This document shows, piece by piece, positions 53,968 through 62,176 of a stretch of 64,000 bases of DNA. The stretch is from Alphaproteobacteria bacterium. GTDB lineage: Bacteria; Pseudomonadota; Alphaproteobacteria; Rhizobiales; Rhizobiaceae. Both the position numbers and the translations under genes were made by a program. Where the stretch lies: NCBI GenBank assembly GCA_024742485.1, contig JANSYK010000003.1, forward strand, positions 992,001 through 1,056,000, written 5' to 3'. How positions within the stretch are numbered: position 1 is the first letter of the stretch; every line of letters starts with the position of its first letter. The notes under the pieces were generated by a model, which saw only the letters and a list, made by a program, of their open reading frames with translations, did not search any database and had not been told where the DNA came from.

Positions 53968-54525
53968 ATGGTGAATATTCCACAATATCGCGCTTGGACC
54001 GCCAAGAGCGTCGAGGCGCGATTGCTTGAGGCCGCAGAGACACTGATATTGTGTCCGCATGTCGATGGTCCGAAAGCCTTTGGATCTTCCATGCCGGAAC
54101 CGCTGCGTTTGCCGATTGATGCGTATGCGTCAAGCACAAGGCGGTTCCGTCGCAAACCGGACGCGGCCGCGATTGACCGCATGGAAGAGACTTGGCTTTG
54201 GATCAATAAAATACCGGAACTCGAAAGCAGGCAGCTTGTCTATGAATGGGCGAGAACCAAATGCGACCACCGCCGCTCACTCAGGATGTTTGCTCAACAC
54301 AATGGATGTTCTGACCGGACCCTGCGCCGGACAATTATGCGCCTGTGCGGTAACATCGCCGAGTGGCTCAATTCCACTCACAAACCAAATCTGTCTGAAG
54401 TGAACACGGTTGAGCCTGTGTCAGAGCCGGACCAAAAGTGCAATGTCACATATCAGCTTCATTGGCGTGCAGCCAATGCGCGGCCGCCCATTGATCGCGA
54501 TCTGAAAAAGACCCGGGTTGTTTAG
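53968..54525 (+). CDS. DUF6362-like protein
   Basis: 185 residues from the ATG at MVNIPQYRAW, 5 nt after AGGAA. The opening WTAKSVEARLLEAAETL, the central AAAIDRMEETWLWIN and the HTH-like GCSDRTLRRTIMRLCGNIAEWLN match the DUF6362 family, found mostly in prophage and gene-transfer regions. It may bind DNA through the C-terminal helices. No other phage genes are adjacent, so it could be a prophage remnant. Confidence 0.65.
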   Translation: MVNIPQYRAWTAKSVEARLLEAAETLILCPHVDGPKAFGSSMPEPLRLPIDAYASSTRRFRRKPDAAAIDRMEETWLWINKIPELESRQLVYEWARTKCDHRRSLRMFAQHNGCSDRTLRRTIMRLCGNIAEWLNSTHKPNLSEVNTVEPVSEPDQKCNVTYQLHWRAANARPPIDRDLKKTRVV

Positions 54526-54743
54526 AGCCGTTGATTGAGGAACGGACAGGGTCGTTGACTTTGCGGCAGCTCTGGACCGTCCACCGGACGCGTGCGAATT
54601 ACATTTCTGTTATCAACTCTTGTTGTAAGAAAAATGATCACCATATTCTAGAAAGTGGAAGCGTTCAGGGTTTTCGTCAATCAGAGATTGACGGATCTCA
54701 TTGAAATATAACGTGTTTTCTATTTGAATATCGGAGCTTTGCA

Positions 54744-55385
54744 ATGCGCATTTTCACCATTGCAGCGGCGGCCCTTGCGGCCGGTGCGGTGTCTTTTGGC
54801 GCCCTGACGATTGCCAAGACACAAACGGCCTCTGCGCAATCAACTCTTGGCATCAGCAGCAAAATACCAGCATCTGAAAGCGCCACTCTTGGCAAATGGA
54901 TTTCAGTCTGTGAAACCGGAGAACCGCTTGATGGGCTGCAAACGGCCAATCTTGATCAATGGAATGAGGGTGCATGTCACCTGAGATATGTCGACATCAT
55001 CGAAACCGGCGGCAAATCCGGTAACTCCTCGGGACTGGGAATGATCGCTGCCTTTGTCGCTCCCGACAGGGACAGTATTCGCGTGGAGTTCGGAATCTCC
55101 CCGGGAATTTCATTTGATGCCGGAGGATTTCATCTATTGCGAAACGGTTTCCCCGTATGGAAACTGGACAATTATGATTGTCTAGCCGGCGGCGTTTGCA
55201 CGTTTTCGGGTCCGGCAGCCGAGGCATTGGTGACGGCATTTTCGGATACAAATGCGACCAACCTGGAAATGAAGCTGGACTTCACCGATTCGACCGGCAA
55301 GCGGCATATTCGTCAGTGGCCTATGATGCCGTTTTCAAAAGCGTTTGCCGATTTCGCCACCAAGCAGAATGCACCGGTGATGTGA
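54744..55385 (+). CDS. IalB-like periplasmic protein
   Basis: 213 residues with a signal peptide (about 1-33, ending ASAQS). WISVCETGEPL, CHLRYVDI, VEFGISPGISFDAGGFHL and a Cys pair in NYDCLAGGVCTFSGP follow the invasion-associated locus B layout. IalB proteins are small envelope proteins; only some are linked to host invasion. Monocistronic. Confidence 0.65.
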   Translation: MRIFTIAAAALAAGAVSFGALTIAKTQTASAQSTLGISSKIPASESATLGKWISVCETGEPLDGLQTANLDQWNEGACHLRYVDIIETGGKSGNSSGLGMIAAFVAPDRDSIRVEFGISPGISFDAGGFHLLRNGFPVWKLDNYDCLAGGVCTFSGPAAEALVTAFSDTNATNLEMKLDFTDSTGKRHIRQWPMMPFSKAFADFATKQNAPVM

Positions 55386-55968
55386 TCCGCCACACGAGGC
55401 CGTCGAACATGCGACAAATGTGACGGCGTGACGGGACGAGTACGTGTGCGAGCAAGCCCTTTGAGGCAAAATCCGAATTCAATGCACAATCGGACGGCCA
55501 CTGTCTCAAGTTTGGCGTGTTCCGCCTTCCGGGATCTATACTGTAATTTCGGAAACGCATTCTTTTCCAAAACTCCGATTTTGCCGAAAGGTTTCCACGC
55601 CCAGGACATGTTTGAGGGGAACTGGTGCAATTCCGCTGTCCCGATTGTCGGGCTGGTGGAAGTCCAAAAATGATATCAACTCAATGGGGCAAATTGTGTC
55701 CAGAGCAGCTATTGAACTTCGCTCTGAGTGCTCCAATTGTCAGTGAACCTGATTAGCTGACCGTCCAGAATGGTCTTACAGTCCAAATCTGAACATATTC
55801 TACTGATAAATATTGAAACCATTCAGTGCCGATTTGTAAGAATAAGTAAAAATTTGTGAAAATTATCTATAGAGCCATAGAATATTTACAATGCGCGCTC
55901 ATATGGATAAATGAGTAAGCATTGATGCAGGCGGGGCGCGCTATCTATTCGAGGATCAAGAAAGTCAA
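55386..55968. other. AT-rich upstream region of mucR
   Basis: 583 bp without a supported gene. The last 200 bp is clearly AT-richer than its surroundings and rich in T-A steps, as expected for a MucR-bound promoter. A GAGGA ribosome site precedes mucR. Confidence 0.45.
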
Positions 55969-56400
55969 ATGTCGACAGAAAATCTGAATGAACCCGGCGA
56001 TCCCATGAGGGACGAATTGCTGGTTGAACTCACTGCCGAAGTGGTTGCTGCCTATGTCAGCAACAATGTGGTGCAGTCGAGTGATCTCGCTGGCCTTATC
56101 TCGAACGTACACAGCGCCCTCGGCAAGACGGCTACCGGCGATGATGTCAAGCCAGAAGTTCCGGCCAAACCTGCTGTCAGTATTCGCAAATCTGTTCAGG
56201 ACGATATGATTATCTGCCTCGAATGTGGCCAGAAATTCAAGTCCCTGAAGCGGCATCTGATGACCTATCACGATTTGACCCCGGAGGCCTATCGGGCAAA
56301 ATGGGATCTGCCGGCAGATTATCCAATGGTCGCGCCCGCCTATGCCGAGAAACGTTCGCGTCTGGCCAAGAAAATGAAGCTTGGTCACAAACGCGGCTGA
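55969..56400 (+). CDS. mucR: MucR/Ros-family zinc-finger transcriptional regulator
   Basis: 143 residues. The Cys2His2 finger is [19 protein letters not shown] (Cys83, Cys86, His96, His101; C-x2-C-x9-H-x4-H), followed by the basic [19 protein letters not shown] end. The N-terminal [14 protein letters not shown] is the oligomerisation segment. MucR proteins silence AT-rich genes and control exopolysaccharide, motility and virulence in rhizobia and Brucella. Autoregulation is usual and fits the AT-rich upstream region. Confidence 0.92.
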   Translation: MSTENLNEPGDPMRDELLVELTAEVVAAYVSNNVVQSSDLAGLISNVHSALGKTATGDDVKPEVPAKPAVSIRKSVQDDMIICLECGQKFKSLKRHLMTYHDLTPEAYRAKWDLPADYPMVAPAYAEKRSRLAKKMKLGHKRG

Positions 56401-56589
56401 CAGGTCTGGTGTTCGCCGCCGGTGAACTTCCATTCTCGTAAAGCTAAAAGGCGCACCGGGTTTTGGCTCTGCAGCCATGCTTGACCTGCCTTGCAAACGG
56501 GTTTTCCAATCGCGGTACTTGCCAGCATCGGGTTTTACGGGTCTATTTTGCGCGACCCTTGAGAAAGATACGATGCGCGGGAGCCGGCC

Positions 56590-57687
56590 ATGAACAACCG
56601 TTTTCGAAACCTCGTCTACGGTCTCGCCTTCGCAATCATGGTTGGATTTGTGCTGCGGATCGGGAAGCCTATCTTCATTCCCGTGATGGCCGGTATTATC
56701 TCCGTCTATGTGCTGTCGACCACTGCAACCAGTCTTGGAAGGGTTCCGGTTGTCGGCTCCCTGATTCCGCTTTGGCTGCGCCACGTGCTGGCGTTTGTGG
56801 TCTTTATTCTCTTTGGCGTTCTTCTGGTGCTTCTATTTGCCGCCAATATTCAGCAGGTTATTGCCCTGGCGCCTCAATACCAGGCGACATTGCTGTCATT
56901 CGTCACCGACCTGGCAAAGATGGCGGGCATTGACGATGAGCCGACCTGGGCATCAATCCGAAGCCTGGTTCTCGGCGAAATCGACCTGCAGAGATTGATC
57001 AGCACCACCGTCACCTCGGTGTCGGTGCTGGGCGGCCAGGTCTTTGTTGTGTTCCTCTATGCCAGTTTCCTGATGGCGGAGCGACTGCATTTCAGCCGCA
57101 AGATCGTGATCGCGGCAAAAACGCAGTACGAGGCAAGACGGGCGATGGAGGTCATCGGACATATCAACCAGCGGATCGGTGAATATCTGACCGTCAAGAC
57201 GCTGATCAATATCCTGCTCGGATTGGTCAGTTATGGTGCGATGTGGCTGATCGGAGTTGATTTTGCTGGTTTTTTCGCGGTTCTGATCGGTTTTCTCAAT
57301 TACATCCCCTATGTGGGTTCGGTGGTCGGCGTTGCCTTTCCGGTGCTGCTGACTGCAGCCCAGTTCGGTTCCGTTGACACCATTTTAATTGTGCTGGTCA
57401 GCCTGACAGCGTCGCAGATATTCGTCGGTGGGTTTGTCGAGCCGCGCATGTTCGGACGATCGATGAATCTCAGCCCCTTCGTGGTGCTTATTTCGCTGAC
57501 CGTATGGTATGCGATGTGGGGGCTTGCCGGCGCCATTCTGGCGGTGCCGATGACATCCATAGTGGTGATTGTCCTGGCCGCATTCGAACCCTCGCGTCCA
57601 CTGGCTGTTCTGCTGTCGCGTGACGGGGATTTTGCCATGGACAAGAAGGAAGCGGCAGACGCCGCCGTGTCTCCGAAACCGGCGTGA
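56590..57687 (+). CDS. AI-2E (TqsA/PerM) family membrane transporter
   Basis: 365 residues with the usual N-terminal pair, a soluble middle region and three to four C-terminal segments; GGGAG precedes the ATG. Family motifs: KTLINILLGLVSYGAMWL and FLNYIPYVGSVVG, then FVEPRMFGRSMNLSPFVVL. Proteins of this family export autoinducer-2 or act as Na+/H+ antiporters. The function here cannot be set. A short charged tail of about 25 residues ends the protein. Confidence 0.87.
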   Translation: MNNRFRNLVYGLAFAIMVGFVLRIGKPIFIPVMAGIISVYVLSTTATSLGRVPVVGSLIPLWLRHVLAFVVFILFGVLLVLLFAANIQQVIALAPQYQATLLSFVTDLAKMAGIDDEPTWASIRSLVLGEIDLQRLISTTVTSVSVLGGQVFVVFLYASFLMAERLHFSRKIVIAAKTQYEARRAMEVIGHINQRIGEYLTVKTLINILLGLVSYGAMWLIGVDFAGFFAVLIGFLNYIPYVGSVVGVAFPVLLTAAQFGSVDTILIVLVSLTASQIFVGGFVEPRMFGRSMNLSPFVVLISLTVWYAMWGLAGAILAVPMTSIVVIVLAAFEPSRPLAVLLSRDGDFAMDKKEAADAAVSPKPA

Positions 57688-57703
57688 GACCGGATTCACG
57701 ACA

Positions 57704-58699
57704 CTACCGCGTCGAACTTTCCTCGGCGATCTCCGCATCGACCACCGATCGGATGACGGCAAGTGTTCGCTGCAGATTGCTGGTATCCGCACCTGCGGAG
57801 AATGTCGCGTCGTCCAGATAGCTTCCCGGGCCGTTATGGGACATTCCGGGCATGGGTATTCTGGTGAATTTCCCCTGTTTTCGGGCAAGATTCCAGTAGG
57901 AACTGCCAAACAGGCGCCAGCGGTGAATGAAAAATATGCCGCCGATACGTGACACCCGGTCTGCCGAGCCTTCCAGGTGGACGAGCCGGTCGAGGGCCGC
58001 AAGACCGGCATGAGATGACAGGACACCGCCCAGTGACAGCAGCGTCAACCGACCATGATATGCAGCCTGCAGAAACGGTGCCGCTCCAAGCGAGATTTCG
58101 GCGCCGCCACTATAGCCCAGAAGGATAATCGGCTTGAGCGAGGCACTGGTATAGCCGGCCGATTCCAACTTGCGATGCATGGTGCGGAAGGTTCCGGCGC
58201 TGTATATTGGCCCATAACGACCATCGGCAGCCACCAGGACCTGGAACATGTTGCGCAGCCGTATCATGGTCTTCGTGACCAGCGCGCGGTGCCGTCCGAG
58301 AAAACGCCAGAACCGGGCGAAGATGCGCTGCCCGTTAAGCGGAATCCCTGCCGGTGAATAGGGGAAAAAATTATCAATGACCGTGACGTCCGGCAATGAA
58401 CGTTTCAGCTCGTCCAGAAACCGTTTTTCAAGTGCCGGATGAAAATCGCCGGCCATCGTGCCGATCCCCGTAACATAGAAGAGAACAGCCTTGCTGTCCG
58501 CAACAGGTCTGCCAGGTGCGGGCTCCGGATCCGCAACGGGCTCCGGGAGCGCACCGGAGGTTTTTTCAACATCCTCGGGATCGGTCGACCAGCGAGACCA
58601 CCAGGTCATCGCTTCGAACGGAGCGGTAATCAACGAGATCATCAGCGTCGCGCCAATCACGAAGATCGCTCCGAAGAACAGTTGCAACAGATCGCTCAC
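57704..58699 (-). CDS. Membrane-anchored alpha/beta-hydrolase-like protein
   Basis: 331 residues from a GTG that overlaps the previous stop (GTGA). One N-terminal membrane segment (about 5-25), a proline-rich linker (about 45-65), then a hydrolase-like domain with LFYVTGIGTM and the nucleophile elbow LLGYSGGAEISLG (G-x-S-x-G). A possible catalytic Asp/His lies in the C-terminal MSHNGPGSYLDD. It resembles lipase-type folds, but no family name is certain. Co-translated with the membrane protein upstream. Confidence 0.66.
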   Translation of the reverse strand: MSDLLQLFFGAIFVIGATLMISLITAPFEAMTWWSRWSTDPEDVEKTSGALPEPVADPEPAPGRPVADSKAVLFYVTGIGTMAGDFHPALEKRFLDELKRSLPDVTVIDNFFPYSPAGIPLNGQRIFARFWRFLGRHRALVTKTMIRLRNMFQVLVAADGRYGPIYSAGTFRTMHRKLESAGYTSASLKPIILLGYSGGAEISLGAAPFLQAAYHGRLTLLSLGGVLSSHAGLAALDRLVHLEGSADRVSRIGGIFFIHRWRLFGSSYWNLARKQGKFTRIPMPGMSHNGPGSYLDDATFSAGADTSNLQRTLAVIRSVVDAEIAEESSTR

Positions 58700-59343
58700 C
58701 GGCTTCGCACTCTCTGCTTGACGAAATCAAGGATTTGCGAAGAGGAGTAGCGGGACAGTTCGCGGCTGGCGAAAAGAAACCCGCCGCTTTGAGCCGATTT
58801 GCTGCGTGTGAAAAACAGCCGCTCCAGAAGGCTGGCCATCACCCAGCCCGACAGGGCGCAAAACGCACCGGGCAGAAATGGCACCTGTGCGCCATAGAAC
58901 ATGCCGAACATCATGTTGAGGCTTGTCCAGCCATAGAGGGCATAGAGCAAAATGATGCCGATACTGGGCAGAACTGCCACAAATCCGAACACGAGCGGGG
59001 AGGTCGCGATGAATATCACCGACATGAAGTTCAGGGGGGAAACGGGCAGGTCAAAAAACAACCGGGCCACCAGGGCGGACATTGCAATCCACAAGCCCAA
59101 TCGAAGCGTCATGGAAATGCCGCTGACAAGCAAACCGAATACGAACCCGATCGGGGATGCAGACACCAGAAACAGGGCAAAACACTGCCCCAGCAGGACC
59201 GACATTCCGGCGGTGAACACAATGACGATCGATGCCAGCCGGCTGCGGTCATCCATCAGCGATGTGTTGTATACAGCCGGATCGAATGCAAGTGCGCCCC
59301 CGATCAATCCGTCAAGCTGCTGAAAAAGTTCGGACCATTCCAT
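58696..59343 (-). CDS. Yip1-like integral membrane protein
   Basis: 215 residues from the ATG at MEWSELFQQL; longer starts are possible. About five membrane segments in the central part (RLASIVIVFTAGMSVLLG; FMSVIFIATSPLVFGFVAVL) resemble the Yip1/DUF1282 group, but similarity is weak. A basic C-terminal tail is cytoplasmic by the charge rule. It overlaps the hydrolase-like gene by 4 bp; the two may act on the envelope. Confidence 0.62.
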   Translation of the reverse strand: MEWSELFQQLDGLIGGALAFDPAVYNTSLMDDRSRLASIVIVFTAGMSVLLGQCFALFLVSASPIGFVFGLLVSGISMTLRLGLWIAMSALVARLFFDLPVSPLNFMSVIFIATSPLVFGFVAVLPSIGIILLYALYGWTSLNMMFGMFYGAQVPFLPGAFCALSGWVMASLLERLFFTRSKSAQSGGFLFASRELSRYSSSQILDFVKQRVRSR

Positions 59344-59542
59344 CCCGCGTCGCCGATCCTTTCGGAATTCTCCACGGTGAAGCTCGCTCATTTTGACGGC
59401 AAACACAATGCCGGTCCGCGCATGCCCGACGATTGCAAGGCCGCTGAAATAAGCCGTAGACTGTACCAAGCCTCCAATGGGGGCGACACTGTCCCGGGTC
59501 TCTTAATCGCACACCGGATCAGGCAACCGCTGGAGACACTAC

Positions 59543-60169
59543 ATGAACGCGTTCACCGATGTGATTTCGACACGAGAACAACTGCGCGCCATCACCGGGC
59601 ACGCGTCGCCAAATGTGCGGGAAAAGGTGATGACAGCGCTCAGTCAGCATGGCCGGGACTTCATTGCCAAAAGCCCGTTCTTACTGATCGGGTCGGCGGA
59701 TGAAATGGGTTTTGGGGACGTGTCTCCCAAGGGCGACCCTCCGGGGTTTGTAAAAATCATCGACGACAGGACACTGGCCATTCCCGACCGGCCGGGAAAT
59801 CGGTTGGCGGATACGCTGGAGAACGTGTTGTCCAATCCCCAAGTGGGATTGCTGTTCCTCATTCCCGGCAAGAACGAAACGCTGCGGGTCAATGGTACGG
59901 TGACGATTGTTCACGACGAACCGTTGCGCCAATCAATGGCGATCAGAGGGCGCGCCCCGGCGCTGGTGATGGTCGTTGATATCAAGGAAGTCTATTTTCA
60001 TTGCTCCCGCTGCATGGTCCGCTCATCGCTGTGGCGGCCGGAACTCTGGCCGGATACGGACGACCTTCCGAGCATGGCGCAGATCATGGTCGATCAGTCG
60101 GACGGGGCCGTGGATCTCGAGGAACTGTCGGATTACATCAAGCGCAGCGAAACAACAGATCTTTACTGA
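59543..60169 (+). CDS. Pyridoxamine 5'-phosphate oxidase-family (MSMEG_1061-like) protein
   Basis: 208 residues; GGAGA lies just before the ATG. The split-barrel flavin fold is recognised by FLLIGSADEMGFGDVSPKGD, DRPGNRLADTLENVL and the FHCSRCMVRSSLW C-terminal segment, which matches the MSMEG_1061 subfamily. Probable FMN- or F420-type flavoprotein. Monocistronic. Confidence 0.84.
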   Translation: MNAFTDVISTREQLRAITGHASPNVREKVMTALSQHGRDFIAKSPFLLIGSADEMGFGDVSPKGDPPGFVKIIDDRTLAIPDRPGNRLADTLENVLSNPQVGLLFLIPGKNETLRVNGTVTIVHDEPLRQSMAIRGRAPALVMVVDIKEVYFHCSRCMVRSSLWRPELWPDTDDLPSMAQIMVDQSDGAVDLEELSDYIKRSETTDLY

Positions 60170-60879
60170 TGGTGATCGTTCGGTTCTCTGATGGCCCTGC
60201 GTTCTCAGGAATCGTCCAGGGCCGGGTGAACAGAATTGGGGTGAATGCGAATTTGCGCTGAAAAACAGGATCTTGAGGCGGGAATTTGGCAAAGCATCGG
60301 CCGGTGGGTGATTGCAGCAGCGATACATCCGATATTATGTATATAAATCAACGAATTGTCGAGATTTCCGCTGCAAGGGCGGGATGCAGTAAAGTTGTGA
60401 CATAGAAGGCTGCCCGAAAGTGCAGTATATCTTCTGCTGCTGTCGATAGGATGCCGGTCCTCTGCAACGATCCCATTCTCGCCGATCGTGATCCGTGCAA
60501 ATCATTGGCGCCGAGAGAGCAAGGCAGGAGACCTTGCGAAGGTCCTCGGTGAATCACGTCTCGCCAACATCCGCTGACTGACGGAAGCCGGTTCGTCCAC
60601 AGATCCTCATAGGGATTGTCTTGACCGAATCGACGGATGCCGTGCCGGTTCAGTGAGAAAAATCTGCTTAAGGCAATTCAGGTTTTGACGGAATCGGCAA
60701 AACCTGAATGCATCAACAAAATCAAAGGCCGACACCGTTGTTCCGTTTCTGACAAAACGTGAAACGGTCCAGTTTGCTGCCGGCAGGTCGGAAAAAGCAG
60801 ATCCATCCGTGCAAGTCGCGGTGCCGCATCCCTTCACAGCTGAAGATACTCCCTCGGCAAACGAACGATTGAAAGAACG
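60170..60879. other. Gene-free stretch containing the repeat copy
   Basis: 710 bp with no supported CDS. It includes the 92-bp repeat copy B at 60677-60768. An AT-rich patch at 60330-60360 could be a promoter. Confidence 0.45.
60677..60768 (-). repeat. 92-bp dispersed intergenic repeat, copy B
   Basis: This is the reverse complement of copy A (24002-24093), with six differences over 92 bp. Here both hairpins are perfect: CCGTTTC-N11-GAAACGG and TTCAGGTTTTG-N10-CAAAACCTGAA (11-bp stem). The differences from A mostly keep or restore pairing. Confidence 0.75.
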
Positions 60880-61098
60880 ATGGCTGAGACCAGACAAGAC
60901 TTTTTTGAAAATCCCAGGCGTGTCATCACAGATTGGCGCGTCAACAAACAACTTTCAGATCAGCAGGGATCCGGTGCCCATATGCTCCGCCCCCCTGATG
61001 GTGCGGCCCGTGGATTCAGTTTCGATCCCACACCACTGGCGTATCAATATCGGCGTCCAGCCAGGCCGTTTCCGGCCAGTTCAGCACAGGCGGCGTGA
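60880..61098 (+). CDS. Short ORF in frame with the downstream toxin-like gene
   Basis: 72 codons (MAETRQDFFENPRRVITDWR onward, then Pro/Arg-rich). It ends at a TGA directly followed by the ATG of the next ORF in the same frame (GCG TGA ATG). It is either the broken N-terminus of a longer protein or a small upstream coding unit. No family recognised. Confidence 0.4.
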   Translation: MAETRQDFFENPRRVITDWRVNKQLSDQQGSGAHMLRPPDGAARGFSFDPTPLAYQYRRPARPFPASSAQAA

Positions 61099-61770
61099 AT
61101 GGATGTTCCTCGAACGGCGTCCGGGCGGGGTGATGCGGGCCGGCTGGTCGGTGGTCAGTTTTCATCCGGGATCGGGGATTGGCCGGCGCCATCACCAGTC
61201 ACCACGCGATATATCGGCCAGCCTAATTATTGGGCGCCGGGGCCGTTTCCACCCGCCGACACCGGCACGAAATGGGGCAAAAGGCTTGCCAATTCGTTTG
61301 CTTCGACGGCAAACACGGTGCTGAACCCGGCAAGGGAATTCGGCGCTTCTATCGCGCCCTATTCGGATGATCTGGATGCCGCCGCGATGACCATGCGTGG
61401 TATCCCGGCATACGGAAAGCTGGCAGCAGTTCCAATCGCCGGCGCGTCAGCCTGGAGCAAGGCGGACATAAAGGCGGCGAGGCGCCTGGACAGGCAAGGG
61501 GAGCAGCATGCAACACAGGCTGGGCGTAATAGGGTGGAACTCTATTCACCCAGTGTAAGAATGGACATCGATCTGGTTGGAAGAGACCACGCTGTGATCA
61601 AGACGCCACACTCACGGTTGTCATCAAGGAACACTCAAGCACCGCCCGGCATGAAACCCATGTACAATACCAGTACCGGGAAGTCCGTATTACGATCATC
61701 GACGCAAGAAGATATTAGATTGGCAAGGAAATACCTAAGCAGGTTAGACCATGAAAAATTTCATAATTGA
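61099..61770 (+). CDS. Putative toxin/effector-like protein
   Basis: 223 residues. A proline/glycine-rich N-terminus (about 1-55, APGPFPPADTGTKWGKR) leads to a helical part with SDDLDAAAMTMRGIPAYGKL and a polar C-terminus ending ARKYLSRLDHEKFHN. No signal peptide or catalytic motif is recognised. The 3' half (from about 61540) is AT-richer than the window average. It overlaps a small acidic ORF by 20 bp, an arrangement seen in polymorphic toxin/immunity pairs. The toxin role is inference. Confidence 0.55.
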   Translation: MDVPRTASGRGDAGRLVGGQFSSGIGDWPAPSPVTTRYIGQPNYWAPGPFPPADTGTKWGKRLANSFASTANTVLNPAREFGASIAPYSDDLDAAAMTMRGIPAYGKLAAVPIAGASAWSKADIKAARRLDRQGEQHATQAGRNRVELYSPSVRMDIDLVGRDHAVIKTPHSRLSSRNTQAPPGMKPMYNTSTGKSVLRSSTQEDIRLARKYLSRLDHEKFHN

Positions 61771-62152
61771 CGGAAGCGTTCGTTTATCGATTGATGGCGG
61801 AGAAAAACGGGATATTCACAATACATTTGATTTTTCTCAAATTAGATTTGACTTTCAGAAAATGGAAGCGTGTTTTGTCATGACGCCATACAAGCAAGAA
61901 CATTCTGATGTGATCGAAATATCGTTCATAAATGTGAGTTATTTTCAATTCACCGAGAACCCATTCAGGCAAAACTGTGATGCGATTGATGAGGTCGGAT
62001 ACAAGAGGGTTGGCGACCATGATTTGGATTGGATCATGTCCGAGAGTGACTACAAGGACGGGGATCATTTCGTTCTTCGGTTGATTAACGGTGCGAATCT
62101 GAGAATCGGCGCCGAGAAAATGATCGGCAAAGTCCATGAAGCAACGCCATAG
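61751..62152 (+). CDS. Small acidic protein, putative immunity protein
   Basis: 133 residues, AT-rich for this replicon. MKNFIIDGSVRLSIDGGEK begins a beta-rich domain with IRFDFQKMEACFVM and VIEISFINVSYFQF. Acidic, cytoplasmic, without signal. It overlaps the toxin-like ORF by 20 bp and matches the size and composition of immunity proteins; no family recognised. Confidence 0.6.
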   Translation: MKNFIIDGSVRLSIDGGEKRDIHNTFDFSQIRFDFQKMEACFVMTPYKQEHSDVIEISFINVSYFQFTENPFRQNCDAIDEVGYKRVGDHDLDWIMSESDYKDGDHFVLRLINGANLRIGAEKMIGKVHEATP

Positions 62153-62176
62153 ACATGAGGGCGCAGGCGGCTGGTT

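Noticed and set aside
60809-61324. 171-codon alternative frame over the toxin-like genes
   Set aside because: Arg/Pro/His-rich composition without motifs; the other frame has more natural codon usage and reaches the downstream overlap.
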